DNA from: Gossypium raimondii
Lineage: Eukaryota; Streptophyta; Magnoliopsida; Malvales; Malvaceae
Length of the DNA: 64,000 bases
Assembly (NCBI RefSeq): GCF_025698545.1
Contig: NC_068569.1
Location: forward strand, 20,274,001-20,338,000
Reading direction: 5' to 3'
Part shown: positions 1 to 12,946 of the stretch, in pieces
Layout of the letters: every line of letters starts with the position of its first letter
How positions within the stretch are numbered: position 1 is the stretch's first letter
Translations under genes and position numbers: made by a program
Notes under the pieces: generated by a model
What the model was told of the DNA's origin: nothing
Seen by the model: the letters and a program-made list of their open reading frames with translations, nothing else
Databases searched by the model: none

Positions 1-3000
1 GATGACCCTGAGTTTAATGAAGTGCAGAATCAAAAACCATCCAATGGTAGGGATGGCCAAGGAAGCAGGAAAAGTTGCAAAGATCAGTCTGGTCAAAGCA
101 TAAAAGGGTCAGGTGGGCTAAGTAAATCTTCAACCAGTTGCTTGCGCTTTAGGATTAAAGTGGGCAAGGGAGTTGGACCAAGTAATCTGAATAGTGTGGT
201 TGCAGAAGTTGTTAATCTGCCGGTTTCTGTTGACACTTCTTTTAGTATTTATGGAAAGGGAACAGGTCTACAATTTCCAAAATTAGCCAATGTTGCTGAA
301 GATAAAGTAGGGGAACTGGGTATTGAAAGGCAGTTTCTGAACAAGGAGGACCAAGAAAAGGTGAAAACATGCTTAGATGCTTCTTTTATGGATTTAAAAC
401 TAACAAACAATGTTTCAGGAAGTGCTGAATATCTTAAAAAGTATGCTGAAGATGCTTTAGGTGATTACCTTGTCAGTAAGCCAAATGCACTGGCTGAATC
501 ATCTGGAAGAGCAATAGATAACAAGTATTCAGGTTTTGGAACTTCACCAGATTCCGTAGTAATCAATTCAATTCCTGACGCCCAAGTTGGCTTAATACAT
601 CAAGAAGAGTTGCATGACCCTGTTCTGAATAATTCTGGTTTTCTTGCTTCTCCTGGAGGTGTTAAGAGTAGTATGGTTAGCAAGAAGGGAAAGAAGGATA
701 ATCATAGATCTCCTCGTACAGTCTGCTTAAGGAAAGCTAAGTCATCCAATAATTGCAGAGGTAGAACAAAAACAAGAGATAATGAATTTATCTCTAACAA
801 GGCTATTAGTTCTTCCGCTGGTGCAAATTCTTCTAGAGGAAATGGGCTCGGAGTTTCTGAAGAGGCCATGAAAATGGATATTAATATGGATGCTAAAGCA
901 TGTTGTAGTCATCATGTTCCCGAAACAAAGAAATTTAAGAATTTGTCTTCCACTAAATACACACTGAATCAACTTTCCAAAAGTTCAAAATCTCAGGGAG
1001 TGAGAAAGGAAAGGTCCAAAGTTTCTGATTCAGCAGGTAGCAGGAAAGGAAATGCTTGTAAGCAGTGGGGAGATGAGTTGAAGTCTGTCAGTAAGATCAA
1101 AGTAAAGGAGAAAGGCTCTAATCAAGAGATTGTAACCAGAGGAGGAAAGCATCCACTAACAGGTACTGGAACTATAAGGATGTATACTGTTTCTTCCCTT
1201 CTATGTTATTGTTGTTACCGTTATCTCTTTAATCTTTTCAGATTTTAGTTTTTTATTTTCTTATATCTTGCTGATGGGATAAAGTTGTAATAGAAGAAAT
1301 TGGTGTTTGTTTTAATTAATTTTATGATTGATGCTGCAGGAAATCACATTTCAGATGATTTTGAGAACTCAGATGCTGGCAACAGCAGTGCATCTGCTTA
1401 CATGACTAATATTGACTCGGTATCAGATGTCATCAAGCAGCACAGACAGCCTGATAATGCTTGGGTGTGTTGTGATGATTGTCATAAATGGCGGAGAATA
1501 CCAGTTATACTTCTAAATTCAATTGATGAGGCATGCCGTTGGTATATTATCCATGCATAGAACACTTTATTATCTTAGAATGCAATTTGTATGAAAATTG
1601 TTATTCAGTAAGTGTTTTCCATGTTTGTTCTGTTGGCTTTTAAATGATTGACTAGTCAATCACTTGGTGACAACACATATCAGGTGTAGTATGCATCACC
1701 TGTTCATTTTTTAATCCACAGATTTTATGAACTGCAATGATCAAATTGGTTATTTATCTATGGATCTTGCACATTTTAATCACTCAATTTATACTTTTCT
1801 CAACTTATTTCTGATATCTATGAAATTAAAACTGGATCTTGCTTCCTTAGTTTAGTGAATTTATGGAAAATGCTTGGTAAATATATATACATTTTTCTGA
1901 GGTGCAATACAGTAATCTTTTAGATTCTTGCCACCATAAGTTTCACACTCAAAATTCTGACTGTTGCATGTTACTGCTTATATGTAAGATAAATGCAAGA
2001 ACTTTAAGCCATGATATACTCATTTTAAAATCAGGATGCTTTTAACATATGATGAATGCATTCTTCTTCCCTTTTTCTTTTGAAAAGAAATGTGGAAGTT
2101 GTTTGGAATAATATGCTTTATTTATCCATCACTGTTTGTAGAGGTCTGCTCTATTTGCAGTTAGATTTTACCTTTGGGCCATTTTGATGGAATGGATGTA
2201 ACGTAATCGATCCTCTCTTAGGATTTTCCACTACCTCTTATAGTTTTAAGGATGGAAGTTGTATCGGAACAGGCACTTAATCCTATCCGTTTTAATTCAA
2301 CTGTTCATCATATAGATTTTTCTTTATGCTCTTAGGATTCCTGGGCCCTTCAGAATGTTTATATAGAAGATCTGATTGAGATATAGAGCTTGTGGTTTGT
2401 CGCATTTCACCTAGGCCAAAAGCATACTCAACCAACTTGTAGTAACACAATGGGGTGTTCTTTTGATGTATTAGTCTTCATAAAATGTGACATATTAAAC
2501 TAATGTTTTCACTTCCAGATGAGCTATGTTGTATGATATGTTTTCCATTTCAAGTTTGTTTCCATTTCATATTTTTCAAATCTGTTAGCATGTTTCTGTC
2601 ACTGCCATTTAAATACATAAAAGTTATCGTTTTTCCTATAAATTTTTTATTATGTTTGTGACCTATTTTCTAATGCTTTTGTGGTTTTTATCTGTTTTTT
2701 CTGAGAAAATCTGTCTTAATTAAAACTTTCTGTCATTTACTTGGAAGGATCTGTGGGGACAACATGGATAAAACATTTGCTGATTGCTCAATCCCTCAAG
2801 AGAAATCCAATGCAGATATTAATGCGGAGTTGGGTGTATCAGATGCTGAGGAAGATGGTTGTGATGGTTTAAACTATAAGGAATTCGACAAGGGATTCAA
2901 TAATAACCGTGTGACAGGTATATTTGTTGCTTTTGATAGCCAAATTGCATGAATTAACTGTAGATAGAAATGTTATTCCAGTTAATGATATCATTTGTCA

Positions 3001-6000
3001 TGCTCCCTCCTTCTTGATATTCAGTTCTTACTCATTTTCCTATTTATTGCAGTGCCACCACCATCACATTTTTGGCGTATTGATAGTAACAAATTTTTGC
3101 ACCGTGGCTGTAAAACTCAAACCATTGATGAGGTCTGAACCTAACTTGATTTCATTCAATGCTTGTATGCTTTTTAATCTGTAGCTTGATTCTTCATTCC
3201 TGCTAGTATAATCATCTCTTATCATTGTAATGCTAATAACGGCCAGTGACTTCCTCTGGTAACTCGATAAAAGTAGTTAGAAGTGTAAGATGGAACATTT
3301 TGGTTCTACTAGTGGCAGGTGCTTCTAAAGATTAAGTATCGGCAGTTTGAAGATTTGTTTGTCACAATTCAAATAAAATGCGTCATCTACCTTGGTTGTG
3401 AGGGCAGAACGATTTTATCTGTTAGCATATTAATTGTTTCAGCTCTTTTATTTTGTAAATTGTGGTTATTTTCATCTTTGTTATTAAGCAACTAAAGTTT
3501 TCCCTATACTTTATTTTGGTCACTCAACTATGAAAAGACAATTTGGTTGCTAATGTTCCAAAATTTTTAACTTTTTGGTCACTTAATCATTAAGAAGCTA
3601 ATGGCTGGGCAGCTGGCATGTCAGATGACTGGCAATCTATGTCAACCTACGGGTAGCTTCTAATGGTAATTTCTGAAACCTTAGTGATCAAATCATAACT
3701 TTTCATGTTTGGTGACCAAAATTTTTTTTTATTTAAAAAAAGAAAAATATTTGTTATTAAATATTCAGTTTACCCAAGTTTTGATGCTAAGTGAACTTGT
3801 CACGATTTCTAATGTAGTTTTTTTATTATTGAAGAAGTGTTCAGTCCAGATTGGTGGGCTCCTCTGTTTCTTATTCTTCCTTCTTTAGGTGGGTTGTCTT
3901 GGGGAGTATTTTCTGTATTTGAACAACTTTGATACCTTCTTCACCTGTTCTATTTTAGTGTCTGGCCTACACAAATAAGGTTAGACTTTGTACATTATAT
4001 AATCTGCCCTTCCCCATCTTTGGTGAAGCTAGAATTTGATTCCAAGTCCTGGATAAACAATCTTTATCTGTTAAGCTTTTTGACACCTTTCTTTGCTTGC
4101 TTGAGTCATCTTTCAAACTGTAAGAAATATTGGTATACAGGCTGTCATAGAAGCGGGGAAAAAAAGAACTTAAATGACTTTATTATCTGATTGTATTCTC
4201 TCATTATTAGGTTGATAACTTTTGTGGTTATATCATCTGGGCTTGTGTTTCTGCAACCAACATTTCAGTTAAATTTTATGCAGATAATGATTTGCCATTG
4301 CAAACGACCTCCTGATGGTAACCTTGGTTGCGGGGATGAATGTCTAAATCGAATGCTGAACATTGAATGTGTTCAGGACACCTGTCCCTGCGGGGAGCTT
4401 TGCTCAAATCAACAGGTTCTTCCATTGTTTTTAGTAAATGAATTGTAGTACTCATTTTTTATGGTGGCTGTGTTACTAAGAGGATTTATTTTTTTCCTTT
4501 TAGCTTTTGAAGAGAATGATATTTTATTCCAAACATCTATTTTACAGTTCCAGAAGCGAAAATATGCAAAGATGATGTGGGACAGATTTGGTAGGAAAGG
4601 TTTTGGTCTGAGGATGCTTGAGAGTATTTCTGCTGGCCAGTTTCTTATTGAATACGTTGGAGAGGTATCTAGATTTGCTTTATATTATTTTAATGTTTGT
4701 TGATCAGGAAGTAGCTGCCTTTTTGAAATTGTTGTCAAATTCAAGTCTTGGCCATTTAAAATTATATTTTTGTATTTGTTAAAGCAAATGGTACATTTAA
4801 TTTTGAGAAAACCCAGTCATATTTTGTTGAGGCTTCCACATCTTATGATGTGGTGCAGGCCAAATCACCAAATATACTGTTAAAAGGGGCATGTTTAAAG
4901 CAATGTTCTGCTGTGTCATGGCTAGTGAGTTGAGCATCATTATTTAGTTGATATGGTATCTGCAGTGTTTTAAGCAGTCAAGGTCTTTGTCTTGTAAACA
5001 TTCTTAATGGTGGGGATTAAGTATTCATGTTTTGGAGGAAGGATAATTTGGTCCATCTAGTCAGTATATGCGTTGATTATTTAAAGTTGTATCTTATCAT
5101 ATGGTCTGTTGGTTTTTTTTATTTATATGCTAGCGATTTCCCAAATTTAAAGACCAAGCAATTTAATCATTCCTCTTGTAGTCAACTGAAAGCTTCTCGT
5201 GCTTTTCATGCATGTGAAAGTCACATTTGCCGAAGGTCACTTTTGTCTAGGCCATATTAACCTTTTTGTTATAGTTTGCTTATTCCCTGTTGTTCGAGTA
5301 TTTGGAGTATATGAAGTTTAATATGCATATGGCATTACCTCTACGTTCTAGAAAATTTTTATTATATATATATTTACCAATGCTGTTTCAATTATCTGGT
5401 TTATCAGGTGCTTGATATGCAAGCTTATGAGGCTCGACAAAAGGAGTATGCTTCTAGGGGTCAGAGGCACTTCTATTTCATGACATTGAATGGCAGTGAG
5501 GTTTACAATTTACCTTTCTCTAAATTTTATTTTTTAAATATTGTTGATACAAAATGTGGAGTCTGGTAGTTGGGTGGTTCATACAGTGCATGTACAGAGA
5601 GCTGCTGATAATTGCCTTTAGGAGTAAGAGATAGGTTCAGGTTGTTCGTTTTCTGGAAAAGAAAATTCCTCCATCTAACTGCAAGAGAGGTTTCTATACC
5701 TTTTGGAACAAGTGTCCATCATAGAAAGCTTACAGGCCGAGTCGGTGTGGGCCTCCTGCACTTATGTTTGGACGTGATCAGGTGGACAGGTGTCTCTCCC
5801 TCAAGTGTCTTTTAGTCTTGTCCACTAGACAAATGGTGAGATGGGGATGAAGAGTTTGACTTTCTAGCAAAGTCACCCTGGCAAGGTGGTCACAACCGCC
5901 AATAGATTTGACCAAGTGAGGTTCCTCTGACTGCGCAGGGTTAGAATCTCCAGCTATAACCCCGCTCAGTCTGATCGTTTGGTCAAACCTGTTAGCCGTC

Positions 6001-9000
6001 ATGACACCTCGCTAGAAAAACCCTGCTGTGACCAACTTGCGAGAGAGACCCCGCTAGAAAGCATAGAAGTTAATTCCGTACCAGCCGGAATATTCTGTTC
6101 CGGTAAGAAACCAGGACACATCCAAAAGTTTTGTTTGCTTCAGAATTCATTTGGTACAAGTTGTTTCACTTTGTTCCGGCCAATTTCGTCCATTCTGCTG
6201 GAATTTAGGGTACTGGGCAGTACCAAAATAGAAACTGTTTTTCTTTATGTTTTTCAGATTTGGAGATGACGAGGTTGGCTCTCGTTACTCACCATGTTTC
6301 ATTTAAACTGTGATGAAAAATGACCATGCATCAGCAATCTTACCTGCCACGGATATAAGAGGAAGGAAAACAAAATAGAAGAGAAGGCAGGAGCTATGGC
6401 AAAAGTACGAAACCACACAATTAAATTAAGACAACCCTAGAAAAATATAGAAAGAATTGGGCTGGGCTTTAAGAAGTAAGTGCCGAAATATTAGGCTAAA
6501 AATCCATCTACATAACTTAAAATTAATTTTAGCAAATAAAATAGTTCCAAATATATATATTTTTGTAAAATATAAGGAGAATCTTATTTATATAAAATAC
6601 AAATGTATTATATTATCAATAAGTCTGAAACGGTACACTGAAATATATTGGTACTGGTACATATATCAGTACTAGTCGAAAAACGGTATGTCCACCGGTA
6701 CGGAATTGACTACCTTGTTAGAAAGTCGATCTTTGTCTCACCATTTATCAAGTGGACAAGACTACACCATGCGTAATAAAAGACATTTGAGGGAAAGACA
6801 TCTCTCCCTATGATGGACACCTGTTCCAAGAGGTATAAAAACCTTTCTTGTAGTTAGATGGAGGAAGGACTTTCCTTTTCCACAAAGAGGACAACCTGAA
6901 CCTACCTCTCCTACAGGCAACTATCAGTGGCTTTTTGCATGTCCATCATGTGAACCACCCTTAACTACCAGACTCCGCATTTGGTACTAACAAATATAAT
7001 TTGCTATTGAATAGCTTGTGATTGCACAAAAGGCCATTGCAAATGAATAAAAATTTCAACTCTATCTCGCCTATTTGTTTTTGTTAATCATTTAACGCTC
7101 AGTACAGGTTTGTTCACATATCAAGAAAAATTATTTTGTTGGTTATTATTATTTACCTAGTAGATTGTTTTCATGATTCTTGTAACTGGGCATACTTTGG
7201 AGAAAGGTGAGGTCCTTACTTGCTTTTTTAGATTTGGCTTCCAATTTGCCGTTTATTTGCCCTTCAGCCCTGTGTTTGCTGCAGACTTGTAATTATCCAT
7301 TCATCTTGAATGTGTTTTCGTAATTTTCTTTGTTTCTTCTGTATAACATTATAATTCATTCTGTTGTATGATTTTTCTGTCAATTATGCTTCTATGTTTC
7401 ACTTTCGAGGAATTTTTTTTCCATTTCTTCCAGGTAATAGATGCATATGTCAAAGGGAATTTGGGGCGCTTCATTAACCACAGTTGTGATCCAAATTGCC
7501 GGACTGAAAAGGTAAATGGGATCCTTAAAATGTGACCATGGGCCTTTTGTTATCATATCAGTTAATAAGATGAGATTGTTTTTTCTAATAGAAATAGATT
7601 AGATGGAATACTTACAAATAGCAGAATGATGGGATCTTTTGGTGAAGTGTCTGCTTTAATACCTTTGTAATCCAAGCATACCTCCACTATATGGAACCCT
7701 TTTTCTAACTAAAATTTTGGTGGACAAGTTTATGTTAGAGGTCACTCTTTGTAACTTTCTTCTGGACTTGATTAGCCAAATCTACTAGGTGTCCTAATCA
7801 ACTTTTTTCTTTATTCTTTTCTGGTGAGTTTGGGCTTCAAAATCTTGATATTACTAATATATTAATTATTAATGTGAAATATTGATTTTAAGCTTGCAAT
7901 AAAGTTAGCTGCTTTGATTTGCTTTTTCACCCACTGACTTATGCACCTTTGATATTGCCTACTATTTTGCGATTTATTTTGACTTTTTGGACATCTATGT
8001 TCCATGAATATGAACATGGTTGTCTTGTTTTACTGAAATTTGCTTCTTAAATTATGCTTCTTTAACATGTTCATTTCATTTCAAGAAGGTTAACCTTTGT
8101 ATCCATTATTTTTGTCTTTTCTCTGAGCAGTGGATGGTTAATGGAGAAATTTGTATTGGACTATTTGCATTGAGAGATATAAAGAAGGTATGCTTGCATA
8201 ATATGTTGTTCTGTTACATCGAATCTCATAATTAACTTGTGGTTTGGTTCATACATGTTACTAAAAACAATAGTGTTTTTTTATATATATAAAAAACAAC
8301 CGTGTTTGGTGCTTACTATATTCCATTTCTTCAAAATGATATATTTTAGATTTTGAAAATTATTTAGGGAGCTTACAATTTTATAATCCTTATTTGGTGA
8401 TTTTTTGGGAAGTAAACCATGGAAATTGAACAGCATAAAGGAGGTTGAAAATTTAGGTAGATTGAAGGTGGAAAAATAGTAAGTACCTTTATATTGAGGA
8501 ATAAACTGCTGAGATGCTAATATTGTCAAAGCAGGAGGAAGAAGAGGGACCTAACTTTTAAGATTGAACTCCATCTGGTTACATTCTGGGTGAAGAAAAT
8601 TAGGAAAAAAAATTGATGCTAAACTGCTCTGTTCCAGAGGACAATGCATGCTTAATGCATACGATCATCGAGCCTTTTTTTTTGTGGATAATAAAAAGGG
8701 GAAAAACCAAAAATAAAAAATACATAAAAGGGGGAAAATGAAGAATTGGTGGAGAGACCGATTTCAATTGGTACTCTAAGGCACCAAGAAATCAAAGTTT
8801 TGATTCAACAACCATCAAGTTGATCAGTATATGTTGCAGATTTCCAATGCATCCTTTCACGGATCCTCAAATGTCAGAAAATTTAGTTCCAGGTAGCAGC
8901 ATCCTTTGTGATAGATATTTAGTTAGTAAACCCAAAAAAAGGGAGGGTCAAGAGCCAAGAGAGTAATCTTAAGGCAAAACTTGAGCAAGCAGAATCTGAT

Positions 9001-12000
9001 GTTTATACGACGAGTTTCTGGAGACTAGGGCACATGTAGTGAATCTGAAGAAATTGTATCTTGTCATGTCATACCTACATAAATTCTCTCTATGCTTCTC
9101 CTGTCTCCCTGTTACATGCATGGAAATCATCTTTTTATATGTTACAAGCTTGTTGTATTTGTCAGGGTGAAGAGATTACATTTGACTACAATTATGTGAG
9201 GGTATTTGGAGCTGCTGCCAAAAAATGTCATTGTGGTTCATCTCATTGTCGGGGTTATATAGGTGGTGATTCACTTAGTGAGGGAGTAATTGTTTATGAT
9301 GATTCTGATGTAGAATCTCCTGAACCTATGATGCTTGAAGATGGTGAAACCTGGAATGGTTATGCTAATGTTATTTCTAGATCTAGTCCCTTCGTTGGTG
9401 CAGAAATGCAACCTGTGGAGAGAGTAATAACTGATGGTGTGAGAAAATTGGAGAAAATGCCAGAAGCTGAGGGCTCGGTTTACCATTCTGCTTCTGCTTC
9501 TTCTAAATTAGACATTTCAGCTGAAATAGAAGATTTGCAGGGAAATTTCCAGTTACCCATTGAACCTGAAGAAGTTTCCCCTTTGACAGCTCCCTATGAA
9601 CCTGTTCAGCAAGATGATACCATTCAACAGAAGGCTATGAAGAAAACCTCACGTTTGATTCATATATTAGATACCTTTCTAAATATGTCAGACAACAAAT
9701 TACCTTCTGTTTTTATTGATGCTAATAAGGAGTCAAAGTTTAACACAGCTGAAGACAAACGGGTTCCTCCAAAATCACACCCTCTGATGAAGGCATCATG
9801 TTTATCTAGCTCCCATAAGAAGGGGAAACTTAGTAGTAATTCTCTGAATGGAACTAAGGTTCGGATGATATCTGACAAATCTCAAGTGCCTTCTTTCAAG
9901 CTCAAAAAATTCTCGGAAACTTCTAGTTCTTGCCGTTTTGAAGCAGGTTAAGAATCCTTTTATGTTAGAATGAGATTGCCGTGCGGTATTATATTGTACT
10001 GATACATGCATTTGGATGCTTGCAGTGGAGGAGAAACTTAATGAATTGCTGGATTCTGAGGGGGGAATAACAAAACGAAAGGTTAGTGCGTTGACATCTT
10101 CTAAAAGTCATAGTGAGATGCTACTTGTTTGATGAGGAGTTAGGTTGACTTTCTTGAAATGCAACTTGCTTCTTATTCCACCCCCTGCCCTCCCTTTTTA
10201 TTATTATTATTTTTATACTTGATTACGTTTCTCAGGCATTTTGATTTTCATCAGGATGCTTCTAAAGGTTACTTGAAGCTTCTGCTTCTCACAGCAACTT
10301 CTGGGGATAGCTGCAATGGTGAAGCAATTCAGAGGTCAATTTAGTTTCTCTTTGTTTGGATGCCTTGAAGACACCATATTTTGCGTTCATGCTTCAATTT
10401 TCCAATATTTGATTCTTGTTTTCTTGTAGCGCAGCACTCGTGAGCTTTCGATGATTCTTGATGCCCTTTTAAAAACCAAATCACGGTTGGTGCTGACCGA
10501 TATAATTGACAAGAATGGTAGTGTTTCCTAACTGTTGCTATTGTCGCATCTTTATTGACATGCAAATAAATGGCTGTTGCTCTGCTTTTCAGGTTTGCAG
10601 ATGCTGCACAACATAATGAAGAAATACCGAAGGGACTTTAATAAGATTCCGGTTCTTCGGAAGCTTTTGAAGGTGCGATGCTGGACATGATATTATAATT
10701 TGTTGTGATTAATAACCATACTTGTTAATTTGCATGTCATGTCAATTATTAATAACCATACTTGTGGAAAATTATTTTTTTCAACTCTAACCAAGCGGTG
10801 GATGAACAAAAGTACTTTTCTTTCCATTTTTCCATCTTTCCAACCAGGCCTATGGAATTATAATTTTTATTTATTTATTTATCTTTTCACTATTCTCCAC
10901 TACCAATGTTTTATCTTTCCATTTTTCTGTGCACTCAACCAAGCATGGCCTAAGTCTCATAAGATTCATTGAACATGTAGCATTCATTTATTTTTATAGA
11001 TAATATGTTTTGCTTACATAGTGTTTTATTCTAACTTCCATCATCAGTATGATTCTTTTTTTCCCTTTTTGGTTTGTGCAACAATTATATCTTGAATAAC
11101 TAAAGAAGTCAACTTGAGACCGTTACTGCATTTGATTGCATGAGTTGTAAGTGTAACTAGGATATTTATATATCTAACTAACTTTGTGAAATCAATCAAC
11201 TAACTTTGTGATTTCAGTTAATTTTAAGCATAATTCTATCTGAATATTTCATTTTCTTTGGGCAATAAAAAATAGTTTTTCTTATGCCGGTATCTGGAGC
11301 CTTTAAATTATGATGATCAAGTACCACTTATGAGAGCTTGAAAATAAATTACAAAACTCTATGTAAGATATGGCAAGACTACAGCTTGCAACTTCTTTTA
11401 CAGGTTTTAGAATACTTAGCAAGGAGGAAGATACTTACGGTAGAACGTATTAATGGAGGTCCTCCCTGTGCTGGAAGGGAGAGGTTAGAGGATACGGCTG
11501 AGTTTGTTTTATTGAACATATTTTCAGTCCTTTTTATTTCCCTTTTCTGAAAACTGTACTTTCTCATGCAGCTTTTTAGAGTCAATACTGTCATTCACAG
11601 AGCACTATGACAAAACGGTATAATATTTCCATTATTGTCTTGTTTTTGAAATTTTATTTAACATGCATTCTTTGTTCACTAAATTTTCGATGATATTCAA
11701 AGGGAGCAATGGCTTCGAACTTATAGCTTCTGTATTTTGTTATTCATGGACTATGCCTCTTTTCTTGAATAGCTTTCTCTTGTGTGAATTTCATATCTAA
11801 TTAGTCAAACGTGCTTTACAGGTCCATGAAATAGCTCGAAATTTTCGAGATACATGGATTCCAAAACCCTTGAGAAAACATAGCTACAGGGACAAGGTTG
11901 AGAGAAGGATGGAGTTTTGCAGGTACTTGGACTGTAACAGGGTTTCAGCCTCACACAATCATTCGCGGGAGCAGGCCATAAGATCTACTGAAGCAATTAC

Positions 12001-12946
12001 CGTTGTTGAAAAAACTACACTGGATACTTCCCATGAGATTTGTTCCTCATCTCCCACAGGCGTTTGCCAAACCAATGGCACCAAAATTCGCAAGCGTAAA
12101 AGCCGCTGGGATCAGCCGGCAGAAACAGAGAAAATTGATTCACGGTCACCAAAGAAACATGAATATAGCCAATTAACCATTTTGGGTAAACCGACATCAA
12201 ATCACATGAACAAGTTGAGTAGATGGGATAAAGAATGTCATGACATCCTATGCAAAGGTGAAGCCGTTAATGTAGTCAATGGAAAGCACAGGTTTCAGGG
12301 GGATGCTCCACCAGGGTTCTCATCTCCTTGCAGTGCATCTTTGGTTTCATCGACTGCTGCATTAACTGCCACTAGTTTTCCTCAACCAAAAACTTGTCAG
12401 TTGAAGTGTCCGGAAATGACCATCGCTCATCCACAGACGAGATTAATTTCCCGTTTGCCGGTCTCATATGGAATTCCATTACCCATTGTGCAGCGGTTCG
12501 GAGCACCAAAGGATGAAAGTGTAGAGAGTTGGGTAATTGCCCCTGGCATGCCATTCCACCCTTACCCACCTTTACCTCCATCTCCATGTCCCCATGGTAG
12601 GAAAGACACTCCACCTGTTTGTGCTGCTAACTCCATTGGAAATAATGAAGATGCAAAAGATGAGCAGCAGGACTGCTGTCGGCCTGCCACAAGTTATCCT
12701 GACAATAGCATTCGTAGCACAGCCCATTGCAACGAACCAAATTCTGAAATTCCATGTGCAAACATCCAACGTACATCGAAAAGAACTAGGGAATCCTCCA
12801 ATGATTTAGGTAAGTACTTCAGACAGCAGAAACGAAAAGGGCCTCTGTGGCATAAATCCGAGTCCACTGGAAGCAAGCATAATAACATTGGTGGGACTAG
12901 CTTTCTAGATGTAGGGAATGTAAAAAATGATGTGAGAAATTCTTGA
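1..12946 (+). CDS. SDG8: SDG8/EFS/ASHH2-like histone H3K36 methyltransferase, 5'-truncated by window
   Basis: Spliced gene whose 5' part lies outside the window. Exons I place: 1-1162, 1340-1541, 2748-2917, 3053-3132, 4284-4415, 4548-4664, 5408-5500, 7434-7511, 8131-8187, 9166-9946, 10026-10081, 10255-10334, 10435-10517, 10593-10672, 11404-11483, 11572-11617, 11822-12946. They sum to 4422 nt, an open frame of 1473 residues plus stop. A CW zinc finger ([14 protein letters not shown], about residue 429, completed in exon 3) precedes an AWS domain (exon 5, Cys-rich, residues 538-582), SET (583-717, with [12 protein letters not shown] and FDYNYV) and post-SET (CHCGSSHC, near 718). This order is diagnostic of the SDG8 family, nuclear enzymes that methylate H3K36 on transcribed genes; CW reads H3K4 methylation. 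The first exon is Ser/Lys-rich and poorly conserved. Catalytic motifs are intact, so the gene looks functional. Exon borders are predictions from GT/AG and frame. Confidence 0.93.
3487..3740. mobile_element. Degenerate hairpin (MULE-type) MITE in SDG8 intron 4
   Basis: TTTTGGTCACTCAACTATGA near the left end is matched, inverted, by sequence ending near 3735 (reverse complement TTTTGGTCACCAAACATGA). The arms are degraded and AT-rich. Such 'GGTCACT' hairpins are common in plant introns and are usually assigned to Mutator-like MITEs. No clean target duplication was found. Confidence 0.5.
5542..6992. mobile_element. Foldback element with ~300 bp inverted arms in SDG8 intron 7
   Basis: The left arm (about 5542-5875) reappears inverted and diverged at about 6718-6992: both contain the same block (GGAGTCTGGTAGTT) and similar stretches around CCATCTAACT and GTGTCCATCATAG. 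The outer ends are TGTTGATAC and GTACTAACA, so the element begins TG and ends CA with a short terminal inverted repeat. The 5-bp sequence AATAT flanks it on both sides (5537-5541 and 6993-6997), as a target-site duplication. No coding capacity is seen. TG...CA ends with a 5-bp duplication recall LTR elements, but the arms are inverted and not direct. A hAT-like MITE sits inside it. It lies in a transcribed intron, so the arms could pair in the pre-mRNA (inference). Confidence 0.7.
6062..6717. mobile_element. Non-autonomous hAT-like MITE, copy 1
   Basis: The left end reads CATAGAAGTTAATTCCGTAC, and the reverse complement of the right end reads CAAGGTAGTCAATTCCGTAC: an imperfect terminal inverted repeat of about 21 bp. 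The flanking octamers are CTAGAAAG (6054-6061) and TTAGAAAG (6718-6725), an 8-bp target duplication with one mismatch, the size typical of hAT transposons. A longer relative lies at 14414-15292. It has no coding capacity; open frames inside it are chance. It interrupts the spacer of the foldback element. Confidence 0.75.

Noticed and set aside
5612..6675. Several open frames of 67-96 codons in SDG8 intron 7
   Set aside because: They lie in the foldback element and MITE, have no recognisable domain, and differ between the arms.
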